From assembly GCA_015680685.1 (NCBI GenBank), contig MNCI01003660.1, positions 1,257,449-1,321,448 on the forward strand: 64,000 nucleotides of DNA, given 5' to 3'. Positions 11,830 through 23,175 of the stretch are shown here, piece by piece (within the stretch, counting starts at the first letter, position 1; every line of letters starts with the position of its first letter). The notes beneath the pieces are model-generated. The model did no database searches and had not been told where the DNA came from. It saw nothing but the letters and a program-made list of their open reading frames with translations. The translations under genes were made by a program, and so were the position numbers. The DNA comes from Gnetum montanum (Eukaryota; Streptophyta; Gnetopsida; Gnetales; Gnetaceae).

Positions 11830-12520
11830 TTTTCAATGTCAAGACTTGGAAGTTGGTGATGGACTTACTCTAATGTGTCTATGCTATCGATGTAAGTGCA
11901 AGTCAAACCCTTAGTTGGTTTCATGCACATAATTGAATTGCTCTCTTGATTAGCTGTTAGCCATTGGGTACCCTCTTGTCTTGTGGCTACTACATACAAG
12001 CATCTTTGTATATTAGTTTCTTGTGCATACTGATTACATGCAGGCAATGTTAAATGTTGTAGAAACCATGCCTTCTGCACGCAATTACACCCTGTGCCAC
12101 TATATGTGATGTATGGAACTTTCTTTTTCTTGATCTTCCCAAACATATTTTCCTTTGATATTTCCAAGGAAAGATCATAGATTCCTAGACACATGTCAAT
12201 TGTGCTTAGCCATGCTCTTCCCATTATGATTGGAAAGTCCCCCTTACCATTGTTCACTTGAATCACTAGGAAGTTAGCTAGATACGACCACCCACAAAAA
12301 ATATTGACAATGTCCTCCACTAGCCCTAATGGGACAGTAATGGACTAGTTAGCCAACTCTAAATGAATGTTACTCTTTTTTAGTGGAGAAAGGTTTCAGG
12401 CTTTGTACATTTCTTGAGAGATTAGGTTGACACTGGAACCTAAATCCAAAAGAGCCTTTCTCGATTCATTCCCAATGATTTGTAAATATATAAGAGGACT
12501 TCTAGAATTAGAAAATTTCC
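11830..12520 (-). pseudogene. Element A protease
   Basis: This is the aspartic protease of the Gag-Pol polyprotein. The active site reads ALLDLGSSVNLIS near 12430 on the minus strand (DLG triad). The second conserved block is FPIIMGRAWLSTID near 12210. A 151-codon open frame (11865-12320) covers the C-terminal part and a lineage-specific extension before RT. The homologues in B and C have altered active sites (DSS and NLG), so A retains the most typical triad. One stop separates the two open segments at about 12350. Confidence 0.75.
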
Positions 12521-14480
12521 TAGGAAGATGGCCAACCTTAATCCAATTGATGACGACATGAGTTAACATGATTGTATGTGTTGGGCGCAATGTTTGGCCT
12601 AAAGGGAGTTTTGAAGTTTTGATTGGTACTAAGGTATCTAAAGGATTAGCCACTTGTGGTTGCAAGGGCTTAGTTGGATTGTTGGTTCTAAAGAAAGGAT
12701 TTTTCTTCATGCTGTTGTTAGAACCAACAGTAGATAGAGAGTTAATAACCCTTGTAGCATTACGTTGTTGTAGCTGGGCAAGGAGTTCACCCTGCATAGC
12801 TGGAGCAGGTGGTAATGGAGATATGGGTGGAAGAGGTGTAGTAGAATGGAAAGGATAGTATGTATTTGGAACATCACCCTGAGGAGAAGGAGTCCTATAG
12901 TACTCATGGGCTTGGTAGTGAGGTTGAGGAGTGATGTGACTAGTAGAGTCATGTGGAGAGATTGGCTACTACACATAATATCCATACAGGTTAGGTTGCA
13001 AGTAAGGATACTGTTGCTGTGGTGGTGGCATTCCCCATGATTATGGGTATTGCTACTATTGATACTGCTTGATTGGTTGTGGTGGAGTTCCACTTGGATA
13101 ATATGTTAAGGGTTGGTGGAACTACCTTGGGTTACCTTGAGGATAAGGTAACCTTCGAGGTGTTTTCCTTTTGTTTAATTGTGGGTTGAGTGCATACATC
13201 CTAGACTTCTGTAGATGTGAGATTACAGGGCAACATCCCTTAGGATGGTCATATTGGCAGATCTCGCATCCACGATCATTATCTGTATCCAAATCCACAA
13301 CCTCTTCAATAATGACAACTTTTTCCTTACCCTTGTTACGTGCATATTCTGCTTCTCTCTTTTTTTTCTTTTCCCATTCACTACCTTGCTCTTTAGACTC
13401 CTCTACTATTTTAAGAACAGTTTGAAATTTATCATCTAGGGAGTCCCACATTTGGTCCATCTTTTTCGATACTTTCGATGCAAGTTTTTGAATGGGAAAA
13501 GTTTTCCTATACACCATCTCTTTGAGTGGTGACTCTTCTTCATCCTCACAAAATCTTACTCCCTTCTTTCAGAGGGAAGGATCTTTGTTATATTCCTCCA
13601 CACTTTCTCTTTTCTATAACTCACCTTCCTCTTTAGAAACTTGCTCCAATAATCTCTATACTTAATGGGTCCTAAGCTTAGATAGACTTCCTTGGGCATA
13701 AGTCCCAAAGGTTCTTTGCATATCATGCCTAAGCCCATCTACGAGATGGTGTAGTTGGTCCCTCTGTAAATAACCATGGCTAAGACAATGATGTAACAGT
13801 GCATAATATCGGCCCATGGAAGTATCCAAGCATTCATGTCCTCCTTGTTTCTAGCGTTGGATTTGCTTTTGCAGGTTGGACACTCAGGAGTACATTTGGT
13901 ATTTATCATTGAAAAATTCTAACATGGTACTCCACCTATGAATGGATTCTAGTTCTAAGGACCGATACTAGCTTTCTACTTCTTTGATTAGCATCCATGG
14001 AAACAACTTTAATTTTTGCCATTCGGTTTCTATGTTTTGTAAGGTACATGCATCATGAAATGCTTGTAGATGATTGTGAGGATCATCATTGTATCCCCCT
14101 TCAAATCATGAGATATTGTTCATGTCTAATCTCTTGATCCTACTATCCTTTTGGTGCCTTGTTGAGATCCTAACGGCCTTAGTTATGTCTAACATACTTT
14201 GAGTAGCAAGTAGGGGTTCATCGTGATCATATCATCTGTGATGTCTATGATGCCCATGTTGTTCCTTACTCTCCCTTCTTTCACGGTGTGTTTCTCTAGA
14301 GTGCCCTCATCCCCTTTGTTGACTATTTTGTCTATGAATCCCATTTCTCCTACCCTTATCCTCATGGTCCTTTTCTTTGTGACTGCATCTAGATCCTAAA
14401 GGAGAGGATGAAGGTGAAGAAGAAGGAGGACCATCACCATGTTGGTGCTTGCTTCCTTCTATGGTATTCTTGGTTTGGAA
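12521..14480 (-). pseudogene. Element A gag (Athila-like), 5' truncated
   Basis: This is the structural protein of the particle. On the minus strand the serine-rich segment near 14400-14470 (GDGPPSSSPSSSP) matches the same place in B and C. The capsid core follows at 14120-13900 (NHLQAFHDACTLQNIE, then EFFNDKYQMYS). A compact Cys/His knuckle, CEICQYDHPKGC, lies near 13240-13280 and is conserved in B and C. The C-terminal part is proline/glutamine-rich. The first roughly 170 residues, the leader, the primer site and the 5' LTR are missing: at about 14480-14510 the sequence switches to the 3' region of element D in the opposite orientation. Confidence 0.75.
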
Positions 14481-14509
14481 ATATGATGTACCTTTCCTTA
14501 ATGCAACTT

Positions 14510-16082
14510 TAACAAACTTGTGACCTTGGTAGTTTCCAAACTTGGAAAAGATCAAATAGATTGATAAGGGTGTGACTTCAAGGGGACTCGATGCTCTTTA
14601 CACTTTTCCATAATTCTTGAGTGCATGTGTGTTTTCATGGATTTCTTATCATTCCACTATCGACCAATAATAAAAAGTTAAAGTATTTGCATGATGTGGT
14701 TTTCATCCAAAAATCCAAAAAAATGATGGGAATTCAAAGCACACCCCTTAGACAAAATAGCAAACTACAAGCACTAGTTATGGGATTAGAAAGACATGTT
14801 ACCCATGCCAGAAGGTCCCCTCTAACAAAGGCCCTTTCTCATATCCTACTTCTCTTTTCTTCTCAAATAAGGAATGGTGATTGATCTGTGGGAGCATTCT
14901 TATATCTTGAGGGGATGGGTTGGTCTTAGAGTATTGATGCAAAGTCAATGAGCGTGGTTGGTTTTGATTTGGACTAAGGATAGACTTTATCAATTTGTTT
15001 AACAATAAAATCCATAAGGTACTTCATGTGACCATGAGATGGAACTCCATTCCACTCTCCTCTCATCCACCAATGCTTTCTGCTTTTCACCTCATTGTCG
15101 ATTTCCATGTCTTGTTCAATGTCTTAATTTTATGTGTTAGAATTTTTAGGTAGATTCTTCTGGATTAGGTCCTTAACTTTCCATAACAATTCATCAACCA
15201 TAGGGCTCACAAACTCCTTAGTTTGAGAATATGCAAGGGTAAAGGACATAAGCCTACTATGGGGAGGATCCACTTACATTTTTCTTGGTTGGGCTAGGTA
15301 AGTTTCTTATCCTTAGGCATTTCTACAATTGAATCTTTCGCATTCCCCATTGATTACATCCAACTATGTGCTCCTTACATAACATTTCTCATAAAAAATC
15401 TCATTCTCTAATTTTTGTGAATTTCAAAGCCCTTTTCTAGCATTTCATCATGTTCATAGCTTTTCTTGCTTTCTAAGGATGTCAATTTCATAATAAAACT
15501 CCTTAAATTTTTTGAATTATTTAATGTGAAAAATATTCTCCATAGGCTTCGTCGACAAGACCCCATCAACAAAGTTGATGCATAGATGAGTCCCTATTAA
15601 CTGGACCCCATTGACATAAGGCAAAAATCCTATAAATATTGGTGAGAACTTAGTAATTTTTTACATTTGAGCCAAAATGAGGGGAATTTTTTGAATTTTT
15701 AAGAGCCCAGAAGCTTCCAAGAGACATGACTTCCTAACCATTTCTTCGATTCACTCCGTTCTTTAGTCTTGTAGCTATTAGAGGTAAGCTCTTTGTCGTG
15801 GGAGCCACAAATCTTAGGTTTTTGATAGAAAATTTTTAAACTTTTTCTAACTTCTACAAAGGTTAAATGAAGAAATTGACATCAATACATCAGTTTATGA
15901 AAGTTAGACCATTCCAACAAGCTTTGGTAACCTATTAAATTAAATAACATTAAAATAATATTAAAATAATCAATCCACCATGGTCATAACTTAGCTTGAG
16001 TGTAACTGCCCAATGAGATGATGTACTAAAATGCTAAGAGTTACACATTATATGCTAATCCTTGGTTATGTTGTGACCACAA
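14510..16082 (+). other. 3' untranslated region of element D
   Basis: This stretch aligns with 62310-63510 of element C in plus orientation, starting around 'cttggtag..ttcc' and including the block before 'caaagcacacccctta'. It ends with a splice-acceptor-like sequence (GTTGTGACCACAAG, ending at 16082) just before ORF3; the C counterpart is GTTGTGATTGCAG at 63493-63510. No coding sequence is seen apart from shadows. Confidence 0.6.
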
Positions 16083-18939
16083 GTGGCACCTAAAGAAAAG
16101 CATGCATACAAGGAAGGACCATACCAACCAAGGGACAGATGACTAAGAACTAGAAGGGACCAAGAATAGGCCCATGAGTAAGCAATAGAAACCCAAATAA
16201 TGGGACCTCTTCAAGAGGAGCTTGAAGTTGAATTTGCTAGGTAGAAGTAACCTAACTAAACAATCACACTAAGATGAGGCACCAAGGCTAAGATCAATCC
16301 TTGAGGTCACCATGATGGATGCTTGCCTTAATCAAATTAAATCTAAGGAGGTCCAAAAATCTATGCTGTAAGAGTTAAACTTTGGATCTTTCTTGAAGTT
16401 CACTTCTCCAAAAGTTAAGACACAATTGCAGAACTCTCTCATGTGGTCCATCATCACTTCTGATGGGGAGTGGTACATGGGAGAGATATATCTCTTCTAG
16501 AATAATCAGTAAGTTGGTTCAAAGGTTAAAATCAAGGATATTTTAGTGTCCTACTTGATGAAAGAAATTTTAGAAGCACTTGGATTACCATAAGTTGGGG
16601 CCAATCTTGTAGAAATTCCAACATAGGCAAATAATGGCATTAAGAAAGAATGGACACAACTATGCTATGGAGTTGACCACAAGGATTTAAGTGTACTAAC
16701 CATGGTGGAATATGCATACTTCAAGATTGAGGCCTTTCACCTCAATCTAATAATGAGGCCAAGCAAAGTCACAACCTTCTCCACTTGTGCATGTGTCACT
16801 GTAAGCAGTAGATTCCTAGTCAACCTTCCATAGTTGATATATCTTGAGATAGAGAAGCACTTCAAGGAAAACCAATGTGGAAGGAAAAAACTTCCTTTTT
16901 CATGCCTCATCAAAAACCTATGCAAGAGGGAGGCCATAGCATATGACACAAATGATCCCATCAAACATGCGTAAACTACCTCTTAGGTAGAAATGATGAA
17001 GGATAAAGTGCCTTCCAAAGTCATTCAAGAAGAGGTGTAGTAACAACCACCTCTACCATCCACTCATGAAACAAAGCTAGAGACTTGCACTACCATTGAG
17101 TGCATGTGCAACCTCCAAGAGCAACTCTTACAATAGCAATAGTAACAAGTAGGAATGATTGGTGGTGATCAATCTATGTATAGGTCATCAATGATCCACC
17201 TCAATGAAGTGGTTGAAACCATACATTAAATAAAAAGTGGAGGAAAAATTTTCTCAGTGCAAAGAATGCAAGTACCTATAAGGTCAAATCCTAGTTCCTG
17301 AGAGGTAACAATATCTCTCTCATAATAGCAAAAATTTCCAAACATCTTTAGAAATGTCACTGCCTTTTTGGTATGTCTAGAGGAGGATGAGAGAGTAACT
17401 ATCTTGGTGATGTAGCACCATGGGTAGGAGCTAGTAGCTAAAGTAGTTACTGATAAAATTGTCAAAGCATTGAATGCACTTGTGACATCTATACTAGATG
17501 TTTTTGCACTAAGATATGAGTAGATGTTTGTAGGAATCATTAGTGGCAGATTAAGTGTAGCCTAGCATGAGGAATTTTTAGACTGACTAGTGAGAACTAG
17601 GCAATTGATTCTAGATGTCTTTGACCTTCTGGATACCATCACTACGACCTTGTCAAAGTTGCTCAAGGAAAGGAGAAAATACATAATAATGGAGGGGCAA
17701 CTAAAAATAGTTAGATTAGAGAGCCAACACTTGGTTGTGGAGGTTGGTAATCTGAGGGTGCACCTCATTGATCCCATGTTGCTCAACCTAATACTAACAC
17801 ATGATGAAGCTTTCAAATAGGTTTAAGACAAACTCAAATAGTTTGAGGATGCTAAGGAGTTGATGACCTTTAACTAGTCCTTGGCCAATACCATGATGCA
17901 CAACATCCAAAAGGAATTGGTCTAGACTCATCATGAGAATGAGATCCTAACCATAGAAATTCATCACCTACCAAATGTTGATGTGTAGAAGCAGTAGATT
18001 GCAAATTTTATCCATCAATAGTAGGAGCAATTAGCCAAGATGAACATCAAATTAAGAAGATCGGTAGTAGAAAACCAAAACCTCTTCATAGAGGAAGTCC
18101 ATGCCTTACGCTAAAAGTCTACAAAAGAGATACTTGCCTTGAAGAATGAGGTCCTCAAGTTTGAAAAAGTAAAGGACCATTATAGAGATTAGGTTGGTCT
18201 ATAGAAAGAAGTTAATGAGAAGGAAATTTAATGAATGAAGGTAAAACTAAATGAAACCCTCTAGCAACTCCAACAAGGAGGCAATGTCTAGTAGCATATC
18301 TTTGATGGACTGAACACATACAAGAAGGTTAAAATCTACTTGAAAGAGCTACAAATTAAGGAGATGATCAAATACATGGAGCTTGCCAATCTCCACTATG
18401 AATACCTAGTAATTCTAATTATCAAAAGGCCATGGTGTGAATTGGAGAAACAAGTGGCTAGCTTGTACTTGTTGTATCAAGCAGAGTTCAAGCATGATAA
18501 AGAGACCAAGAAAAAGCTTGAGAATATAAATGTGGAACTCAAGGTTCTCAAGTTAAAGTTCATTGATCAAAAATTAACTACTAAGAGCCTAGCCAAAAGG
18601 ATGAATAATTAAAAGGAGCTAAAAAATGTGCTCAAAGCATTCGACATCAAACACAAATAGTTTGCTACCTAGTTCATGAATGTGAAGGAGCTATTTTCAA
18701 CATTGCTTTTTTTATGGGATATTCCCATTCTGGTCCACATTGGTGATGCATCATGGAACATGAATGATCCCTAGAGTAAGGAAGAGAAGATCAAGGTACT
18801 GTTGGATTTCTTTCATCTTCCACTAGAAGTTGCAGCTACCATCAGACAACCACAACAACCACCTCAACCACTACATGTGCCTAAAGGAGGAAAAGGTTCT
18901 TTGGAACCTCAAGAGCCTTCACCTCCTAGGACCATCTAA
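16083..18939 (+). pseudogene. Element D ORF3: long downstream ORF with coiled coil, degenerate
   Basis: One reading frame runs from about 16273 to a terminal stop at 18937-18939, roughly 888 codons. It is broken by many stops (mostly TAG and TAA) but I saw no frameshift in that span; 16083-16270 is in another frame. The N-terminal third has a segment KLPFSCLIKNLCKREA, similar to the motif of the 'putative plant transposon protein' found in Athila-type third ORFs. The middle and C-terminal parts (17590-18612) are rich in Leu, Lys and Glu with heptad-like spacing, suggesting coiled coils. The C terminus is Pro/Gln-rich. It lies after the 3' UTR and before the 3' LTR. An envelope-like or accessory role is conceivable, but I see no clear signal peptide or membrane segment. 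Function is unknown. Confidence 0.5.
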
Positions 18940-18952
18940 AATTCATCATCTT

Positions 18953-19767
18953 TGATGGGACGCGATATTGCGTGGGCTGCTATATCGCGTACATGATATT
19001 GCGTCCCCCGCAATATTGCATATGCGATATCGTAGTTCGCCACCAAATCTATAAATAAGAGGCAGCTCTCCCTTGTTTGATAGTTTAGGCTAGACCGTAG
19101 TGAAACTATGGAAGTTTTTCCTTTGTAGAGATAGAATAATTTCCATGTGCCCACAGTAAGATCTTCAAAGTGAACGGATCTTTATTTGAGCAAATATTGT
19201 ACCTAAACACAAGTTTGTCTACGGAAATAAAGATGAACTTCTTGGATAAACCTTGTAATGCATGGACTAAGCTAATTGGGATTTTAATTATTGTGATTTA
19301 TTTTTTATCATTTAATTACTTTATTAGTTGATTAAATCTTTCTCAACCCTTCTCCCATAGTTAAGTGCATTCAGTACGACTGCTTCAAGCACGTGCGTTA
19401 CACTTGGTGATCCTAGTAATGAATAGCGTTTGGTAACCAAGGTTGCATTTGTTCAGGGTGTGAACGATAAGTGGGAATGGATGCTGATGCTAGGTTAATT
19501 AAGGCTTAGTTAGTTAGTTAATTAGTCTCTTCACCCTTCACCTCATTAGCATAGGAGATAAAACAGAAAAGACCTAAAAATCATATACCTCAGACTTACT
19601 TAACCATACAATCGTGACAAATACAAGTAATTCTAGGAAGACAACGAACAATTAACCTTAAGTGTTCCATGAGGAATGTAGGCACTTAGTCTACAAAGTT
19701 CGATCGAATCATGCATGTAACGCTTGTATTCATATGGTTGAGTGTAGGCGTACCTCGCCGCTCATCA
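18953..19767 (+). repeat. Element B 5' LTR
   Basis: 815 bp, TG...CA ends. U3 (18953-19045) is composed of alternating GATATCGC, ATATTGCG and related motifs. A TATAAATAAG box is at 19050, so transcription should begin a little downstream. It closely matches 25143-26001 and the reverse complement of 6169-7018. Confidence 0.9.
19050..19059 (+). promoter_or_regulatory. TATA box of element B 5' LTR
   Basis: TATAAATAAG directly downstream of the palindrome-rich U3. Equivalent boxes occur in A (6886-6893, minus), B 3' LTR (about 25275), D (26345), C (34881 and its duplicate 36760) and the C 3' LTR (63986). Confidence 0.7.
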
Positions 19768-19768
19768 T

Positions 19769-19786
19769 TAGCACTGTTGCCGGGGA
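19769..19786 (+). other. Primer-binding site of element B
   Basis: TAGCACTGTTGCCGGGGA begins two bases after the LTR. It differs from the Athila-type site TGGCGCCGTTGCCGGGGA (usually assigned to tRNA-Asp) at three positions, all transitions. This supports assignment of B to the Athila lineage. The site in C (35620-35637) is much more decayed. Confidence 0.75.
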
Positions 19787-19911
19787 CTAAGTTGTTTGTG
19801 TGCTAAGTAGAACATAGGAAATTCTCCTCATCATGGGGAGCTTAAACGAACCCTTAGGATTAATTAAAAAAAAATTGTATAACGGTTAATCAGCACACTA
19901 AATAAGACATA

Positions 19912-22330
19912 ATGTCTTCTTCTTCAAACAAGAGCACTTCATCGCCTAGGGATCACACTAGAGACAGTCAATGGCACCAAACACATAATGAAAAACCACC
20001 AGTTCCTCAACAGTATCGGGTAGTGTATATTCATCATGATGAGTATATACCTAATTTTACCTTTATCCTCCATTAGGATGAACAACTACGTTGGCGAGAC
20101 TTGCAAGGTAACATAGTATTACCTCCAGATCGGGAAGTCCCTAACATGCTTCTTTGTGCTCTTGCATAGATAGGCATGATAAAATTATATGCTGAATATG
20201 TTGCAAAAGATTATGACATAAGGGATTTCCATCCCACAACAGTGCAACATCTAAGGGACTCGAGGCAAGAGAGCCACCATACATTGTTGAAGGGAAAAGG
20301 GGTCCCACATGTCCTAAGCAAAATTGGAGATGGTGAACCAATTATAACAGGTTCTCCATCAAATGATGTTTCCCCTCCTAACAATAGTGAGGAGGTGGGG
20401 TATCAGAACCTATGCTTCACAATACATAATCCTGGTTTTGATCCCCATGGGATTGTCATCACGATTGGGGCCATAGTCACCAAAGAGAAGGTAAGAAACA
20501 TCGTCATGGTGATGGTTCTCCTTCTTCTTTCCCTTCATCACATCTTTCACCCTCTCCTTCCACATCAGGATGCAGTCTTAAGGAGCACAACGGTAAGGAT
20601 AAGGATAAGCAAAATGAGAGACCTCAATGAGAGAGTCGAGAGAGAGGATGAGGGTACTCCAGGGAATGAAGGCATGGTAGAAGGAAAAGTAGGGAACCAT
20701 GTAGGCATCATAGACGTCATGAGAGAGATGATCATGACAAACCCCTACTTGCCACTCGAAGTATGCTAGATATTACGGAGGTAGTTAGAATACCTACAAG
20801 GCATCAAAAAGATAGCTAGATCAAGAGATTAGATATGAATAATATCCCACAATTCAAAGGGGGATACAACGCTAATCCGAAAAACCATTTACAGGCATTC
20901 CATGATGCCTGCACCTTGCAGAACATTGAAAATGAGTGGAAAAAATTAAAGTTGTTTCCTAGGACACTCATAAAGGAAGTAGAGAGTTGGTACTGGTCCT
21001 TAGAGCTGGAAACCATTAGGAGGTGGAGTACAATGCGAGAATTTTTCAACGATAAATATCAAACGTACTCTAGTCTGTCCAACTTGCATAAGTAGATCCA
21101 AGGATGGAAGCAGGGTACTCATGAACCCTTGGATGCTACCATGGGCCGATATTATGTATTGTTACATCGTTTCCCAGGCCATGGTTATGCACAATGGGAT
21201 CAACTATGCCATCTTGTAGATGGGCTAATACATGAAACCAGGAGAACCCTTGGGACATATGCCCAAGGGAGATTATCTAAACTTAGATCCCATGAAGTTC
21301 ATAGATTGTTGGAGCAAGTAGCTAAAGAAGAAGGGGAGCTATAGAAAAGAGAAAGCACAAAAGAATATAACCATGATCCTTCCCTCCGAAAGAAGGGAGT
21401 GAGATTCTACGATGAAGAGGATGAGTCACCACTCAAAGAGTTGGTGAATAGAAAAACCTTGACACATCAAAATCTAAAAATAGAAATGTCGGCTAAGGTA
21501 GATGAAATATGAAGCTCCTTAGATAGTAAAATTGAAACTGTCCTAAAGATTGTAGAGGAGTCTAAGGAGGAACAAAGTAGTGACCATGATAAGAAAAAGT
21601 GAAGAGATTTAGGCCATGCATGTGACAAGGGTAAGGGAAAAATGACTATTGCCGATGAGGTTGTGGATTCTAACACGAATAATGATGGTGCATGTGAGAT
21701 CTGCCAATATGACCATCCTAAGGGATGTTTCCAAATAATCTCACATCTATAAGAGTCTAGGGTGTATGCACTCAACCCAAGACTTAACAAATGGCAGACA
21801 CCCCGAAGGTTACCTTATCCCCAAGGTAACCCAAGGCAGTTCCACCAACTATTAACATATTATCCAAGTGGAATTCCACCACAACCTATTAGGTAATACT
21901 AGTAGTGGAAACACCCACAGTCATGGGGGATGCCACCGCCTAGACAACGATACCCTTACTAGTAACCAGATCCATATGGCTACTACGTGCAACGGCCGAT
22001 CTCTCGACATGACTCTGTTGGTCGTGTGTCACCACCAGGTCACTACCAAGATCAAGAGTATTTTAGGACTCCCTCTCCTATGAAAGACACACCATATGCA
22101 GGCCACCCTCCAAATCCATCCGCCACTCTAATGCCGAGAGTTCCAATACCACCCGCTCCAACAATGCATGGGGAACTCCCCAATCAACTGCAGCAACATA
22201 ATGCTACGAGAGTTGTAAACCTTCAACCCGCTATTAGTTCTGACAACTGCACAAAAAGAAGATCTTTCTTCAGAACCAAAAGCCCAAACAAGCTCTCACA
22301 ACCATAAGCAGTTGAGTCCGTACATACTCC
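19912..22330 (+). pseudogene. Element B gag (Athila-like)
   Basis: The start codon at 19912 (MSSSSNKSTSS) is chosen because it opens the frame after the leader and aligns with the C start at 35778/37657. N-terminal residues include YRVVYIHHDEYIPNFTF, shared with C. Stops (for example TAG in H-stop-DEQ near 20075) and frameshifts break the ORF. The open stretch 20176-20769 is partly in frame. The capsid core is 20835-21344 (NHLQAFHDACTLQNIE, LFPRTLIKEVESWYW, then LCHLVDGLIHETRRT). The knuckle CEICQYDHPKGC is at about 21693-21728. The C-terminal part is Pro/Gln-rich. Gag packages element RNA, and this copy cannot make a full protein. Confidence 0.8.
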
Positions 22331-22419
22331 TCCATCAAGAAAGGCTTCGGAGCTCCCTTCAAACCAACAATAGAGCTCAACGCACACGGTTATGTTAACA
22401 CATACCGTTACTGACTAGA

Positions 22420-23105
22420 TCAAGGTAGGCCACCTTTCCAAGAAACTCTCTAACCATGGAAGTCCCTTAATCTACCTCGAAGTCGCTAGGAACGAAGCTC
22501 ATAAGGCTCTTCTTGACTCAAGTTCCGGCATCAACTTAATCTCATGAGAGATGTATCAAGCCTAGAATCTACCTCCACTTAAGAAGAGCAATATTCAACT
22601 AGAGCTGGCTGACCAGTCCATCACCATTCCCTTGGGATTGGTGGAGGACATTGTTACCACTGTGTGTGGTTGGTCATACCCAGCTGATTTCCTAGTGATA
22701 GAAGTTAACAGCAATAAAGGGGAATTCCCAATTATAATGGGAAGGGCATGGCTAAGTACAATAGATGCATGCCTAGGAATCTGTGATCTTTCCTTGGAAA
22801 TATCTAAGGTAAACATTATGGAAAGATCGAGAAGAAGAAAGTTTCATGCATCACATACAATGAATCTGAGGGTGATGACATGGAGGAATGCTCAACATCT
22901 TCTACATGCAACTGGTGTGCCCTAGAAACTCTGATACAAAGGTGCCTGTATGTAGCAACCACACAACAAGTGGACACCCCGTGGTTGATAGCTGATTAAG
23001 AGAGTAGCCAACCAACATGCATGGAACGAACTAGGGGAACAACTTGCACCCATAACGAAAGCATAGATACATTGGAATATGAGCGTTGCCAACTTCCACC
23101 CCTTA
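22420..23105 (+). pseudogene. Element B protease
   Basis: The active-site region reads ALLDSSSGINLIS near 22510 (DSS where A has DLG). The second block, FPIIMGRAWLSTID, is at about 22726-22767 within an open frame of 97 codons (22632-22925). The C-terminal extension ends near 23105 with IDTLEYE, matching A and C. The sequence then runs briefly toward the RT linker before the pol deletion at about 23158-23175. Confidence 0.75.
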
Positions 23106-23175
23106 ACTTGAAAACATTAATCGGGAGAAGTTGGACACTTCTAGGAAATTCAAATAGGTGTTCATTATTTTGGAT

